Source: Occultella aeris (lineage in GTDB: Bacteria; Actinomycetota; Actinomycetes; Actinomycetales; Beutenbergiaceae). Taken from it: a DNA stretch of 64,000 nucleotides. A program made the translations under genes and the position numbers. Position 1 is the stretch's first letter, and each line of letters starts with the position of its first letter. Shown piece after piece: positions 1-11,560 of the stretch. The stretch lies in assembly GCF_902703175.1 (NCBI RefSeq), contig NZ_CACRYJ010000050.1, forward strand, positions 46,470 to 110,469. The letters are read 5' to 3'. The notes under the pieces were generated by a model. That model did no database searches, had not been told where the DNA came from, and saw only the letters and a program-made list of their open reading frames with translations.

Positions 1-728
1 AGGGCGGCCTGGGACTCGCGGCGGGCGTCCTCGCGGGCAGCCTCCGCCTCTGCCTTGGCCCGGGTCCGCAGCTCCTCGGCCTCGGCCTCGCTCGTGACCC
101 GCAGCTCGCGTGCCATTCGCTCGGACTCGACGCGGGCCTGGGTGATCTCCTGCTCCGTCGTCGCGCGCAGGGTGCCGAGCTCACGCTCCAGGCTGGCCTT
201 GCGCTCGCTCTGCTCGGTGGCGGAGAAGCTCGCGATCCGGGCGGCCTCGCGCTCGGCCGACCCGACGAGTTCCTCGGCCCGGCGCTGCGCCGCGACCATG
301 ACGCCCTCGGTCGCGCTCGCGGCCGAGGCGGTGGTGTGTTCAGCATCACGACGCGCGTTCGCGAGGCGTTCGGCGGCGTCGTTCTCCGCCTGGCTGGTGA
401 GCTGCTCCGCCTGGGCCTCGGCACGGGAGACGATGTCCCGGGACTGCTGGTTCGCCTGGGCGAGGACGTCCGTGGACTGCTCCTCGGCCGAACGGAGCAG
501 AAGTTCGATCCGCGAACCCAGCCCCGAGTAGCTGGGCTTCTCGGCCTCCCGGAGCTGGACCTGGGCCTCCGAGAGTTGGCCGGAGATCTGCATCATTGCA
601 GCGTCCAGGGACTCCACCTGGGAGCGGGCCTCGGAGAGCTTGCGGTCCAGGGCGTGCACGTGCTGGTCGACCTGCGCGCGGTCGTAGCCGCGCATCACGA
701 CAGGGAAGGTCGAAGGATCGTCAGCCAC
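1..728 (-). CDS. DivIVA/Scy/FilP-like coiled-coil protein, C-terminus outside the window
   Basis: Reads leftward from a GTG at 728 with an AGGAG ribosome site just upstream and has no stop before base 1, so about 242 residues are visible. The start resembles a DivIVA N-terminal domain (MRGYDRAQVDQHVHALDRK, about residues 12-30). After a short break (KPSYSGLGSRIELLL) comes an almost unbroken Ala/Glu/Arg/Gln heptad coiled coil. In actinobacteria such proteins (DivIVA, Scy, FilP and relatives) scaffold polar growth or division at the membrane; which branch this belongs to cannot be decided without the C-terminus. It is divergent from the membrane protein gene at 947. Confidence 0.8.
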   Translation of the reverse strand, partial: MADDPSTFPVVMRGYDRAQVDQHVHALDRKLSEARSQVESLDAAMMQISGQLSEAQVQLREAEKPSYSGLGSRIELLLRSAEEQSTDVLAQANQQSRDIVSRAEAQAEQLTSQAENDAAERLANARRDAEHTTASAASATEGVMVAAQRRAEELVGSAEREAARIASFSATEQSERKASLERELGTLRATTEQEITQARVESERMARELRVTSEAEAEELRTRAKAEAEAAREDARRESQAA

Positions 729-946
729 GGGGTCTCCTCGGAAGAATGTCTCAGGGTGGTGGGCGGAACCTGGCGCGCACCGTTCCGGCCCGCCGATGGC
801 CCCCGCCACCTGTCAGCCTAACCCCACCATCGGGGGTCCTAGGAAGCCCCCAGTAGCATTCCGATGCGCAAGATCACAGAAAGGTCACGTACCCTGGTAG
901 GTCGTCGGTGTAGGGCCGGCTGTGGACAACGGAGGGCTCTCAGCTC

Positions 947-2569
947 GTGCTTCGACGGATCTTAGCGGTCCTGCTCATCGTGCTCGGATTGGGCATGGCC
1001 GGCGCAGCGATCGCCTCAGGCACCGTGTGGCGACCCGATGAGGTCGTCACGGCCACGCTCCCCGACGACCCCGAAGTGCCGGTGGTGATCACGGCGCCCG
1101 GAGTTCTGGACGTGGTGAACCCGAACGTGACCGTCACGGTCACGGGTGCAACGGCCGAGACGCCACTGGTGCTTGCGATGGGACGCGAGTCCGACGTCCG
1201 CGCCTGGGTCGCGGACTCCCCGCACCTGGAGGTCACCGGCCTGACCGACTGGGAGACGCTCACCGTCGAACAGGGGCCCGCGGTCGCCGACCCGAGCACC
1301 GAGGCCACCGACGGCGCCGCAACGGACGGCACCGAGGCGACGGACGACGCGGCCACCGACGAGGCAGCGACCGACGACCCCGCGACCGATCCGACCGAAT
1401 CCGCCACACAGGACGCCCCGGCCGAGATGGCCACCGTGCCGAATCCGGCCGGTTCCGACCTCTGGATCGAGGAGCTCACCGGCACCGGCGAGCTGACCTA
1501 CGACTGGACCGCCGTCGACGGCCGCTGGGTGATGCTCATCGCCACGGACGGAACCACGCCGGCCCCGCAGCTCGGCCTGACCTGGACCCGTGAGGTGGAG
1601 ACCCCGTTCGTGGTCCCCGGTGTCATCGCGGGTGGGGTGCTGGTCCTCATCGGCCTCGTGCTCGGCATCATGACACTGCTGGTGGACCGGGAGACGAAGC
1701 GGGCGAAGGTACGTGCCGTCGCAGCGGGCCCGGAGGCCGCGGCGACGGTCACCGTGCCGACCGTGGGCGCCGATGGAGCGCCGCTCACCCGGCGCCAGCT
1801 CCGCGAGGCGCAGGCCCAGGCCGAGCAGGGGTCCCGCTCCGGACGTGGCCGCGACTCGGCTGCCTCGCCCGACGACGCGACCGCCATCAGTGCGGGAGCG
1901 GCGCTCACGGGCGCCGCCGCGTCGACGGACTCCACCGACTCCGACACCACCGACGAGACCGGCACGACGGACGAGCAGGGCGGCGAGCCGACCCCGGGCG
2001 CGACCGGTGCATCAGTGGACGGTCGGGAGGCCGCGGCCAGCGATCTCGCCGACTGGGTCAGCAGTGGCCGTTCCGGGGCCGAGGCGGCGCCCATCGAGAC
2101 CTACGCCTCCGATGCGCCCGGCGCGGGCCTGCCCGCGGTGTCCGGGACGGACGGAGCCGGTGACGCCGATCGAGCCGAGCAGTCGGCCACGCGCCGCCCG
2201 TGGTGGCGCCGCAACGGCGCCGACCCGACCGAAGCCGCGACCGAGGGCGGGACGACCGCGGACGGCGACGCCACGCCGTCGGCCGGTGACGGCACCACAC
2301 GCCGCCGCGGGTGGCGCCCGGACCGATGGGGAGCACCTACGACGGGAGCGGCCGGGACGTCCTCCGCAGCGGCGGTCGAGCCGCCGCCGGCACCTGCCGA
2401 CGTGCAACCCCCGCCGGATGCCAACCCGCAGGCGTCCGGGGCCTCCTGGCGCCAGACCTGGGGCCTGGGTGCACCCATGGCCGCCGACGCCGAGACCACT
2501 GGGGTCATCGAACCCGTCGAACCGGGCGAAGACCGACCTACCGACCAGCGAACGGAGGATGACTCATGA
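947..2569 (+). CDS. two-TM membrane protein with acidic linker and long disordered C-terminal tail
   Basis: 540 residues from a GTG start preceded by GGAGGG. Residues 5-24 form a signal anchor, followed by an extracellular part of about 190 residues. This carries a low-complexity Thr/Asp/Ala stretch (about 117-155) dominated by ATD-type repeats. A second membrane helix lies at about 222-245 (VVPGVIAGGVLVLIGLVLGI). The last 290 residues are predicted cytoplasmic and disordered, rich in Ala, Thr, Gly, Asp and Pro. I do not recognise a catalytic domain. Its stop overlaps the next start by ATGA (2566-2569), so it is translationally coupled to the lipoprotein gene; the two proteins may act together at the envelope (inference). 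Confidence 0.75.
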   Translation: MLRRILAVLLIVLGLGMAGAAIASGTVWRPDEVVTATLPDDPEVPVVITAPGVLDVVNPNVTVTVTGATAETPLVLAMGRESDVRAWVADSPHLEVTGLTDWETLTVEQGPAVADPSTEATDGAATDGTEATDDAATDEAATDDPATDPTESATQDAPAEMATVPNPAGSDLWIEELTGTGELTYDWTAVDGRWVMLIATDGTTPAPQLGLTWTREVETPFVVPGVIAGGVLVLIGLVLGIMTLLVDRETKRAKVRAVAAGPEAAATVTVPTVGADGAPLTRRQLREAQAQAEQGSRSGRGRDSAASPDDATAISAGAALTGAAASTDSTDSDTTDETGTTDEQGGEPTPGATGASVDGREAAASDLADWVSSGRSGAEAAPIETYASDAPGAGLPAVSGTDGAGDADRAEQSATRRPWWRRNGADPTEAATEGGTTADGDATPSAGDGTTRRRGWRPDRWGAPTTGAAGTSSAAAVEPPPAPADVQPPPDANPQASGASWRQTWGLGAPMAADAETTGVIEPVEPGEDRPTDQRTEDDS

Positions 2570-3576
2570 GGCAGACGCTCCGCCGTCGCCTGCAGGCACT
2601 CGCCGCAGCGACCGCACTTGGCGCCGTGCTGGCCTCCTGCGCCATCCCGGTCCCGGAGGTGGACGCCGACCCGGCGCCCACCGACCCGGTCCCGGTCCTG
2701 GACGAGTCCCGGCTCGAGCGGGTGCTGACCTCGCTGGAGGAGACCATCGCGGCGGCCGACGAGGCCGGGGACGCGAGCCTCCTGGAGGGTCGCGTCGCGG
2801 GCGCCGCGCTGCGGATCCGGACCGCCGAGTACGCCCTCGCAACGGCGACGGCCGGCGAGGAGACCCCGTACACGGTGCAACCCCTGACCGGGCTGGCCGA
2901 CGTGGAGATCGTCTCCAACACCGAGGCCTGGCCGCACACGGTCATGGTCGTCACCGAGATTCCCGACGGGGCGAACGTGCCGATCCTGCTGACGCTCGAA
3001 CAGGCCACGCCGCGGGACTCGTACGTCCTCACGGACTGGGTCCGACTGTTCCCCGGCGTCACGATGCCGGCAACGTCGTTGGGCTCGATCGGCAGTCCCC
3101 AGGTGGCCGCCGACGCGGACGGCCTGGTCCTGCCACCCGGGCAGGTGGTACCGGCCTACGCGGACGTCCTCACCAACTCCGGCAGCCAGTACGCGGGCAC
3201 GTTCGCCGACGACAGCCTGCGGTCGTTGGTGGCCGCCGAGCTCGCCGGGTTGACGACGGCCGTGGAGGAGGCCGGCACCGTGGCGAACACGGTCAGGGCG
3301 TCCGACGACCCGGTGCTCACGCTGGCCACCGAGGACGGCGGCGCGATCGTCGTCGGCGCGACGGTCATGCTGCAGGTGTTCACCAAGACCATCGAGGGCG
3401 CGACCCTCGAGGTCGGTGGCCGGCTCGCCGCGCTGAACGGCAACAGCGAGGTGGAGGGCTCCCTGACCGCGACGTACGAGCAGATGGTCGCCTTCTACGT
3501 GCCGCCCGCCGCGGAGGGCGCCCAGATCACCGTCCTCGGCGGGGAGCACGTGCTCACCTACGTCGCCGAGTCCTGA
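2566..3576 (+). CDS. secreted lipoprotein of unknown function
   Basis: 336 residues. The N-terminus has basic residues, a hydrophobic core and a lipobox ending LASC (Cys about residue 25), so it should be exported and lipid-anchored on the outer face of the membrane. The mature part begins with a Pro/Asp-rich spacer, then a helical region (about 45-95), then a mixed alpha/beta domain of about 230 residues that includes a stretch reading VFTKTIEGATLEVGG. No enzyme motif is visible. It overlaps the upstream membrane-protein gene by ATGA and ends 25 bases before the thioredoxin/TPR gene. It resembles conserved actinobacterial lipoproteins of unknown role. Confidence 0.75.
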   Translation: MRQTLRRRLQALAAATALGAVLASCAIPVPEVDADPAPTDPVPVLDESRLERVLTSLEETIAAADEAGDASLLEGRVAGAALRIRTAEYALATATAGEETPYTVQPLTGLADVEIVSNTEAWPHTVMVVTEIPDGANVPILLTLEQATPRDSYVLTDWVRLFPGVTMPATSLGSIGSPQVAADADGLVLPPGQVVPAYADVLTNSGSQYAGTFADDSLRSLVAAELAGLTTAVEEAGTVANTVRASDDPVLTLATEDGGAIVVGATVMLQVFTKTIEGATLEVGGRLAALNGNSEVEGSLTATYEQMVAFYVPPAAEGAQITVLGGEHVLTYVAES

Positions 3577-3588
3577 GCCCGCCGGCGT

Positions 3589-3594
3589 TAGGAT
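3589..3594 (+). promoter_or_regulatory. -10 box for leaderless thioredoxin/TPR gene
   Basis: TAGGAT fits TANNNT and lies 7 bases before the ATG at 3602, the spacing expected for leaderless transcription. It sits in the short gap after the lipoprotein gene, so the downstream gene probably has its own promoter. No convincing -35 was assigned. Confidence 0.4.
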
Positions 3595-3601
3595 TTCGTC
3601 C

Positions 3602-4537
3602 ATGAGCCAACCTCCCCCCTCGTTGAACCTGCGTGGCGCCGTCGACCTCTCGGCACTGTCCGGACCACCGCCCGGGCAGCGGCCCGCCGGAGGCACCACC
3701 CCGGGCGGGACCGCCGGAGGCGGTGCCGTGGTCGACGTCACCGAGGCCACGTTCAACGACGTGGTCCAGCAGTCCGCCCAGGTGCCCGTCGTGGTGGCGC
3801 TGTACCAGCCGGGCGAGGCCAACAGCGACGAACTGATGCCGGCGCTGACCGAGCTGGCCGGGTCCTACGCCGGCCGGTTCCTGCTCGCCCGGGTGGACGT
3901 GACCACCAGCCCTCGGATCGCGCAGGCGTTCCAGGTGCAGGCCGTGCCGTCCGTGCTGGCCGTCATGAAGGGCCAGCCGCTGCCGCTGTTCCAGGGCGCC
4001 TACCCCGCCGAGCAGATCCGCCAGGTCCTCGACGAGCTGCTCCGCGTCGCCGCCGAGAACGGCGTCTCCGGTCAGCTCGACGTCTCCGGTGAGGAGCCGG
4101 AGGAGGCCCCGGAGCCGGAGCTGCCCCCGCTGATCCAGGCTGCCTACGACGCCATCGATGCGGACGACCTCGACGGCGCCGCCGCAGCCTTCGAGCAGGC
4201 GCTCAAGGAGAACCCGGCGGACGCCGAGGCGAAGGCCGGGCTCGCCCAGGTGAACCTGCTCCGCCGGCTGAACGGGGTCGACGCGATCAGTGCCCTCACC
4301 GCGGCGCGGGACGCCGCCCCCGGCGACCTGCCGGTGCAGCTGGTGGCCGCCGACGTCGAGATCGGCGCCGGCCAGCTCGCCGCCGGGTACGCACGGGTCA
4401 TCGGCGTGATCCGGGTGACCGCCGGACCGGAGCGCGAGGAGGCGCGGCTGCGGCTGCTCGACCTGTTCCTGCTCGCCCCCGAGGACTCCCAGGAACTCAT
4501 CAAGGCGCGCCGCGACCTCGCCGTCGCGCTCTTCTAG
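3602..4537 (+). CDS. thioredoxin-fold/TPR co-chaperone-like protein (YbbN/CnoX type)
   Basis: 311 residues. After a Pro/Gly-rich N-terminus (1-40), residues about 42-150 form a thioredoxin fold (VVDVTEATFNDVV, then AVPSVLAVMKGQPLPLFQG). The C-terminal half has helical TPR-like repeats (YDAIDADDLDGAAAAFEQAL). The CxxC active site is absent: the corresponding segment reads YQPGEANSDE. It is therefore not a disulfide reductase and fits the YbbN/CnoX class, in which a thioredoxin fold plus TPRs holds client proteins. No membrane segment or signal peptide is visible, so it should be cytosolic. The start is chosen by the leaderless -10 box. Confidence 0.85.
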   Translation: MSQPPPSLNLRGAVDLSALSGPPPGQRPAGGTTPGGTAGGGAVVDVTEATFNDVVQQSAQVPVVVALYQPGEANSDELMPALTELAGSYAGRFLLARVDVTTSPRIAQAFQVQAVPSVLAVMKGQPLPLFQGAYPAEQIRQVLDELLRVAAENGVSGQLDVSGEEPEEAPEPELPPLIQAAYDAIDADDLDGAAAAFEQALKENPADAEAKAGLAQVNLLRRLNGVDAISALTAARDAAPGDLPVQLVAADVEIGAGQLAAGYARVIGVIRVTAGPEREEARLRLLDLFLLAPEDSQELIKARRDLAVALF

Positions 4538-4584
4538 CCACCGGCACGGGGCTCCGGCGCCGGATCGCGGTGGGCGACCGCGAC

Positions 4585-4620
4585 GTTGTTGGCTCCGCCG
4601 TCGCCGGAGGGCCCAACAAC
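4585..4620. terminator. hairpin after the thioredoxin/TPR gene; possible diverged copy of the 16-17 kb palindrome
   Basis: GTTGTTGG at 4585-4592 pairs with CCAACAAC at 4613-4620, and inside it CTCCG pairs with CGGAG. It lies 48 bases after the stop at 4537 and 66 bases before the start of the HTH/nuclease-like pseudogene. It may terminate transcription. The outer GTTGT...ACAAC arms and internal GGGCC resemble the palindromes near 17.6 kb, so it may be a diverged member of that family. Confidence 0.45.
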
Positions 4621-4685
4621 CTCGCGCTCGGCCCGCCATCCACAGGGGTCCGGGGTGGTCTCGGCAGAACGAGATCCCATAGGGG

Positions 4686-5686
4686 ATGACCGTTCGACCG
4701 GAGCCGCGGGTTCGCTCGCTCGCCCGCGCGCAGGCCGGGCTCGTCAGTCGGCACCAGTGTCGTGAACTCGGCATCTGCGACCACAGGCTCGCGAGTCTGG
4801 TCCGGGCCGGTCACTGGACCCGGGCCACGCGCGGCGTCTACGACACCGGGCAAGTGGACCCAACCCTCCACCCGCTCGATCTCGCCCGCGTGAGGTCCGG
4901 CCGGCTAGCGTGCCTGGCCTCCCCCTCCGACGCGGTCGTGGTGGGGCTGAGTGCCCTCGCGCTCCATGGCATCCATGGGCTGCCAAGGCGGATCCCGCCG
5001 GAGGTGACGCTCCCGGGTGGCCGGGGAGCCCCGGGTGCCAGCGGAGTGACGGTCCGCCGCTACGAGCGGTCCATGGAGGTTGTGCGGATGGGGCCCAGGA
5101 TCACCGTGGGCCGCGAGTGTCCGGAGGCGAGGAGGCCGCGGGTCGCGTCCGTGCGTTGTGCGCTCGTGCAGTCACTGCCGGACTTGCCGCGGGACACGGC
5201 CGTAGCGATACCCGACTCGGGTCTGCATCTGGGAATGCTCCGCACGGAGGATCTTGACTGGATCGCCGAACACTTGCGTGGTCGACGGGGTGCGGCGGGC
5301 GTCCACGGATGGCTCGCGCTCGTGGACGGGCGGGCCGAATCACCGATGGAGTCGTTCGCGCGACTCGACTGCGTCGATCACGGACTGCCTCCGGACGATC
5401 TGCAGGTTGAGGTTCGGGACGCACGCGGGCTGTTCGTGGCCGGGTCGACCCGGGCTGGCGCCTGCAGGACGGCCGCTGGGTGCTGGTCGAGGTTGACGGT
5501 CGCGACGTCCACTCGAACCCGGCCGCGCTGTTCGCCGACCGGGACCGACAGAACGCGATCGCCACCCGATCCGACGCCATCCTGCTGCGGTTCGCGGGCC
5601 GAGATGTCCTGCGGGGAGGGATCATCCCGAACCAGGTCCGCCGCGCCCTCGCGCTCGTGCCCCGGATCAGGAGGTGGCGGGCTTGA
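4686..5686 (+). pseudogene. AbiEi-like HTH + DUF559-like nuclease-domain gene, frameshifted
   Basis: Starts as an HTH protein (RAQAGLVSRHQCRELG) of the AbiEi N-terminal type and continues through the conserved PMESFARLDCVDHGLPPDDL segment. The match to the intact paralog at 16469-17446 then jumps frame between about 5436 and 5450. One extra base in the GGG run there would restore an alignment of equal length running into LVEVDGRDVHS, DRDRQN and the final LLRFAGRDVL. The C-terminal part is DUF559-like, a PD-(D/E)XK nuclease fold. The gene is either inactivated or carries a sequencing error. It converges on glgB and overlaps its 3' end by 20 bases. Confidence 0.8.
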
Positions 5687-7997
5687 GGAAGATGGCACCC
5701 AGCGGCGGGACCTCGATGAGCACCGAGTGGCTCCGGCCGTGCCACGGCACGTCCTCGGCGGTCAGGGTGCCGGGGTTGAGGACCCCGGAGCCACCGAACG
5801 ACGGGTCGTCGGTGTTCAGGATCTCCGTCCAGTCCCCGCCGTGCGGGAGGCCGAGCCGGTAGGACTGGTGCCCGGAGCCGGCGAAGTTGACCAGCACCGC
5901 GACGTGGTCCTCGCCGTCCTTGCGCAGGTAGGCCAGCACGTTGTGGTCGCCGTCGTTGGCCTCCAGCCACTCGAAGCCGTGGTACGTGTGGTCCTCGTGC
6001 CACAGGGCAGGGTTGTCCCGGTAGACCTGGTTCAGCGCCCGCAGCGCGAGCCGGACCCCTGCGTGCGGAGGGGTGTCGCCCAGCCCCCACTCGAGTCCGG
6101 CGCCCTCGTTCCACTCCCGGTTCTGCGCGAACTCGCCGCCCATGAACATCAGGTTCTTGCCGGGGTGGGACCACTGATAGGCGAACAGCGTCCGGACCCC
6201 GGCCAGCTTCTGCCAGAGGTCGCCGGGCATCTTCTGCCAGAGCGAACCCTTCCCGTGCACCACCTCGTCGTGACTGATCGGCAGCACGAACCGCTCGGAG
6301 AACGCGTACACGAGCGAGAAGGTCAGCTCGCCGTGGTGGTAGCGGCGGTTGATCGGCTGCTCCGCCAGGTACCGCAACGTGTCGTTCATCCAGCCCATGT
6401 TCCACTTCAGGCCGAAGCCCAGGCCGCCGTGGTCGGTCGGCGCCGTCACCCCCGGCCATGCGGTGGACTCCTCGGCGATCATGACGATCCCGGGGGCCAC
6501 CCGGTAGGCCGTCGCGTTCGTCTCCTGGAGGAACTGGATGGCCTCAAGGTTCTCCCGGCCGCCGCGCTCGTTCGGTCGCCACTGGCCGGGCTCACGGGAG
6601 TAGTCGAGGTAGAGCATCGACGCCACGGCGTCCACCCGCAGCCCGTCGATGTGGAACTCGGTCAGCCAGTACAGGGCGTTCGCGACCAGGAAGTTGCGGA
6701 CCTCGTTGCGCCCGAAGTTGAAGACCAGGGTGCCCCAGTCCTTCTGCTCGCCGCGCATCGGGTCCGGGTGCTCGTACAGGGCGGTCCCGTCGAAGGCGGC
6801 CAGGGCCCACTCGTCCTTCGGGAAGTGCGCCGGGACCCAGTCCAGGATCACCCCGATTCCGGCCTGGTGCAGCGCGTCGACCAGGTGCCGGAACTCGTCC
6901 GGGCTACCGAACCGGGACGTCGGGGCGTAGTAGGACGTGACCTGGTAGCCCCAGGACCCGCCGAACGGGTGCTCGGCGACCGGCATCAGCTCGACGTGCG
7001 TGAAGCCCATCCAGGTCACGTACCCGACGAGCTGATCGGCGAGCTCGACGTAACTGAGGCCCGGCCGCCAGGAGCCGAGGTGCACCTCGTACACGCTCAT
7101 CGGGCCGTTGTGCGGATCCTGCGCCGCACGGGCCGCCATCCAGTCCTCGTCCGCCCACGTGTAGTCGGAGACCGTCACCACAGAGGCGGTCGCGGGTGGC
7201 ACCTCGGCGGCGCGGGCCATCGGGTCGGCCTTGGTGTGCCAGGAGCCGTCGGCGTGGCAGAGCTCGAACTTGTACCTGGCCCCGTCGCTCACGTCCGGCA
7301 GGAAGAGCTCCCAGACCCCGCTCGAGCCGAGCGACCGCATCGACGACGACCGGCCGTCCCAGCCGTTGAAGTCGCCCACGACCCGCACCGCCCGCGCATT
7401 GGGGGCCCACACCGAGAACGAGACCCCCCGTACCTCGCCGAGCACGGACCCGAACGTGCGCACGTGCGCCCCGAGCACGTCCCAGAGCTGCTCGTGGCGC
7501 CCCTCCCGGATGAGGTGCTGGTCGACCTCACCGAGCGTGGGCAGGAACCGGTACGGATCGTCGGTCCGGACCGGGCCGGCCTCGTAGATGACCTCGACGC
7601 GATAGTCCGGCACCTCGTCGGCGCGCAGGGCGAGCACCCAGACGCCGAAGTCCTCGTGCCGAGCCTCGTGCCGGCCGTCGGGCGTGACGATCGTGACCGC
7701 GGTGGCCAGGTGGCGGACCGTCCGGATCGTGACGATGCCGCGCTCGGCGTCCAGGTGGGGACCGAGGATGTCGTGCGGGGCGAAGTGTTCGCCGTGGGCG
7801 ACGATCCCGAGCAGGTCGCGGTCGGTGATCGACGGCGTGGGCTCGCCGTCGTCGTCGGCGTCGCTGGGCGCGGTGGTCGCCTCGTCCGGCGCTCCCGCAG
7901 CCGTGCCTGGCACCGCGGCCGGTGGCGCGTCGAGCGCTGCCTCGACCGGAATGCTCAGCGGTGCCCCGACGGCGTCGTCATCAGGCGGGAAGGTCAT
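5667..7997 (-). CDS. glgB: 1,4-alpha-glucan branching enzyme, alternative internal translation product
   Basis: 776 residues if translated from the internal ATG at 7997, which is preceded by GAGGAG six bases upstream (GAGGAGCACGCC-ATG), one of the best ribosome sites in the window. It creates alpha-1,6 branches in glucan and is the last step of the GlgE pathway. The catalytic triad of the GH13 family is visible: Asp in DGLRVDAV, Glu in IAEESTAW, Asp in ISHDEVVH. The normal family length is about 730, and the surplus is a Pro/Ala/Asp-rich N-terminus of about 58 residues. There is no stop between Mak and this start, so both a fused and a free enzyme are possible. Confidence 0.85.
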   Translation of the reverse strand: MTFPPDDDAVGAPLSIPVEAALDAPPAAVPGTAAGAPDEATTAPSDADDDGEPTPSITDRDLLGIVAHGEHFAPHDILGPHLDAERGIVTIRTVRHLATAVTIVTPDGRHEARHEDFGVWVLALRADEVPDYRVEVIYEAGPVRTDDPYRFLPTLGEVDQHLIREGRHEQLWDVLGAHVRTFGSVLGEVRGVSFSVWAPNARAVRVVGDFNGWDGRSSSMRSLGSSGVWELFLPDVSDGARYKFELCHADGSWHTKADPMARAAEVPPATASVVTVSDYTWADEDWMAARAAQDPHNGPMSVYEVHLGSWRPGLSYVELADQLVGYVTWMGFTHVELMPVAEHPFGGSWGYQVTSYYAPTSRFGSPDEFRHLVDALHQAGIGVILDWVPAHFPKDEWALAAFDGTALYEHPDPMRGEQKDWGTLVFNFGRNEVRNFLVANALYWLTEFHIDGLRVDAVASMLYLDYSREPGQWRPNERGGRENLEAIQFLQETNATAYRVAPGIVMIAEESTAWPGVTAPTDHGGLGFGLKWNMGWMNDTLRYLAEQPINRRYHHGELTFSLVYAFSERFVLPISHDEVVHGKGSLWQKMPGDLWQKLAGVRTLFAYQWSHPGKNLMFMGGEFAQNREWNEGAGLEWGLGDTPPHAGVRLALRALNQVYRDNPALWHEDHTYHGFEWLEANDGDHNVLAYLRKDGEDHVAVLVNFAGSGHQSYRLGLPHGGDWTEILNTDDPSFGGSGVLNPGTLTAEDVPWHGRSHSVLIEVPPLGAIFLKPATS

Positions 7998-9508
7998 GGC
8001 GTGCTCCTCTGTGATCCGGCGGATCCCGCGGAGCGGGATCGACAGCCAGTCCGGGCGGTTCTGGTACTCGTAGACGGCCTCGTACAGTGCCTTGTCAAGT
8101 TCGAGGGCACGGACCAGCGTGCCCCCGGTGCGGAGGTCGCGCTCGTCGTCGACGGCCTCGCGCTGGGCGGCGGAATTGTTGCCACCCTCGATGTAGCCGG
8201 CGAGGAGGGCGGCGCGCGCGGCGCTCGTCCAGTCCTCGCCGGGTGCCCCGCCGACGGCGGCCGCGTAGTCGAGCGACCGCAGCATGCCGGCCAGGTCGCG
8301 CAGCGGCTGGTCCGGCCGGGTCCGCTGCGCCAACGGCCGCAGCGGTTCGCCCTCGAAGTCGATCACGTACCAGGCCGGCGCGGTGGATCCGGCCTCGTGC
8401 GCACGGTCGGGCCTCGCGTCGACCGCGGCACTGCCAGCCGCCGCGTCGCCTCCGCCGGCCCCGGAACGCAGCGTCTGGCCGAGGTGGAGGTCGCCGTGGA
8501 TCCGCTGCACGCTCGGCACGCTCTCCATCGCGGCGACACCCGTGATCAATTCGTCGATCGCGTCGGTGAACGGGGCCAGCTCGGGCACCGTGTCCAGGGC
8601 CCAGGTGGCCCGCTGGCGCATGGCCGCGGCGAGGTCGCCGGCCCGCGCGGCGGGGCTGCGCGGGTCATGGACCGGCAGGGAGGTGCGCAGGTGCTCATGC
8701 ATGTCCGCGACCGTCACGCCGAGATCGTGGACCAGGTCCGTGACGTCCGCACCGGTGCCGGCGCGCTCGCAGAGGAGGTCGAAACCGTCGCGGGCGTCCG
8801 GGACGAACGCGGTGAGCACGCCCAGGTAGCCCTGCTGCGGCGTACCGGATCCGGCCGGGTCCGGCCAGCGGCCGGCCGACCAGCCCAGCGGTGCCGGCAC
8901 CTGCGACCAGCCGGAGTTGTGCAGGGCGCGGGTCACATCGATATCCGGGTTCGGGCCGGCGGCAAGCACCCGGAACACCTTGAGGATCGCCCCCGCCGCG
9001 GGCAGCAGCACCGAGGTGTTCGACTGCTCGCCGGTGAGGACCCGGGCGCCGGTCGCGGCGGCGGAGACATCGGCGACGACGGCCTCCGCCACCGGATCCG
9101 GTGCGTCGACCCCCGGGCCGCCATCCGCCGACGGTTGCGCAATCTCGGCGAGGTCGGTCTCGGCGGCCGCCAGCCAGGCGCGGACGAAGGCCGGGTGGTG
9201 CGGGCCGTCGATGAGTGCCCGGTCACCGGCCAGGGTCGCGATCAGCCCGGTCGGCTCCGACTCCGGCTCGGCACCCGGCCGGGCGGGCACGATGGGTGTG
9301 GTCACCAGCGGCACCTGCACGAGCGTGGTGCCGGCGCCGCGGTCGACGGCGATGATCAGCACCGTGCAGGATGCCTGCCCGGCGGGGTCGGCCAGGTCCG
9401 TGGAACTGAGCACCCGGATCGCGGCACCCGATTCGTCCTTGGCGGGGAACCAGCGCTGCACGCGGATCCAAGGCTCCAGCAGTTCGATCAGCAGCGACGG
9501 CGCCTCGC

Positions 9509-9512
<4 letters not shown>
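5667..9512 (-). CDS. mak-glgB: maltokinase-GlgB in-frame fusion (1281 residues)
   Basis: One uninterrupted frame from ATG 9512 to the stop at 5667. Residues 1-504 are maltokinase (Mak/Pep2): [20 protein letters not shown] at the start, the kinase loop [11 protein letters not shown] and [13 protein letters not shown]. It makes maltose-1-phosphate from maltose and ATP. Six codons after the usual end of Mak (PLRGIRRI) the frame runs into the Met of GlgB, followed by a disordered linker of about 58 residues. The GlgB part has a CBM48-like N-terminal region and a GH13 barrel with [18 protein letters not shown] and [16 protein letters not shown] 9512 overlaps the treS stop by ATGA. A separate GlgB could also be made from the internal start at 7997. 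Confidence 0.85.

Positions 9513-11556
<2,044 letters not shown>

Positions 11557-11560
<4 letters not shown>

Noticed and set aside
729..946. Possible small gene in the first divergent gap
   Set aside because: Frames there are short, lack ribosome sites and have biased composition; the gap probably holds only promoters.
3602..4537. Thiol-disulfide oxidoreductase
   Set aside because: The thioredoxin fold lacks both active-site cysteines and is followed by TPR repeats.
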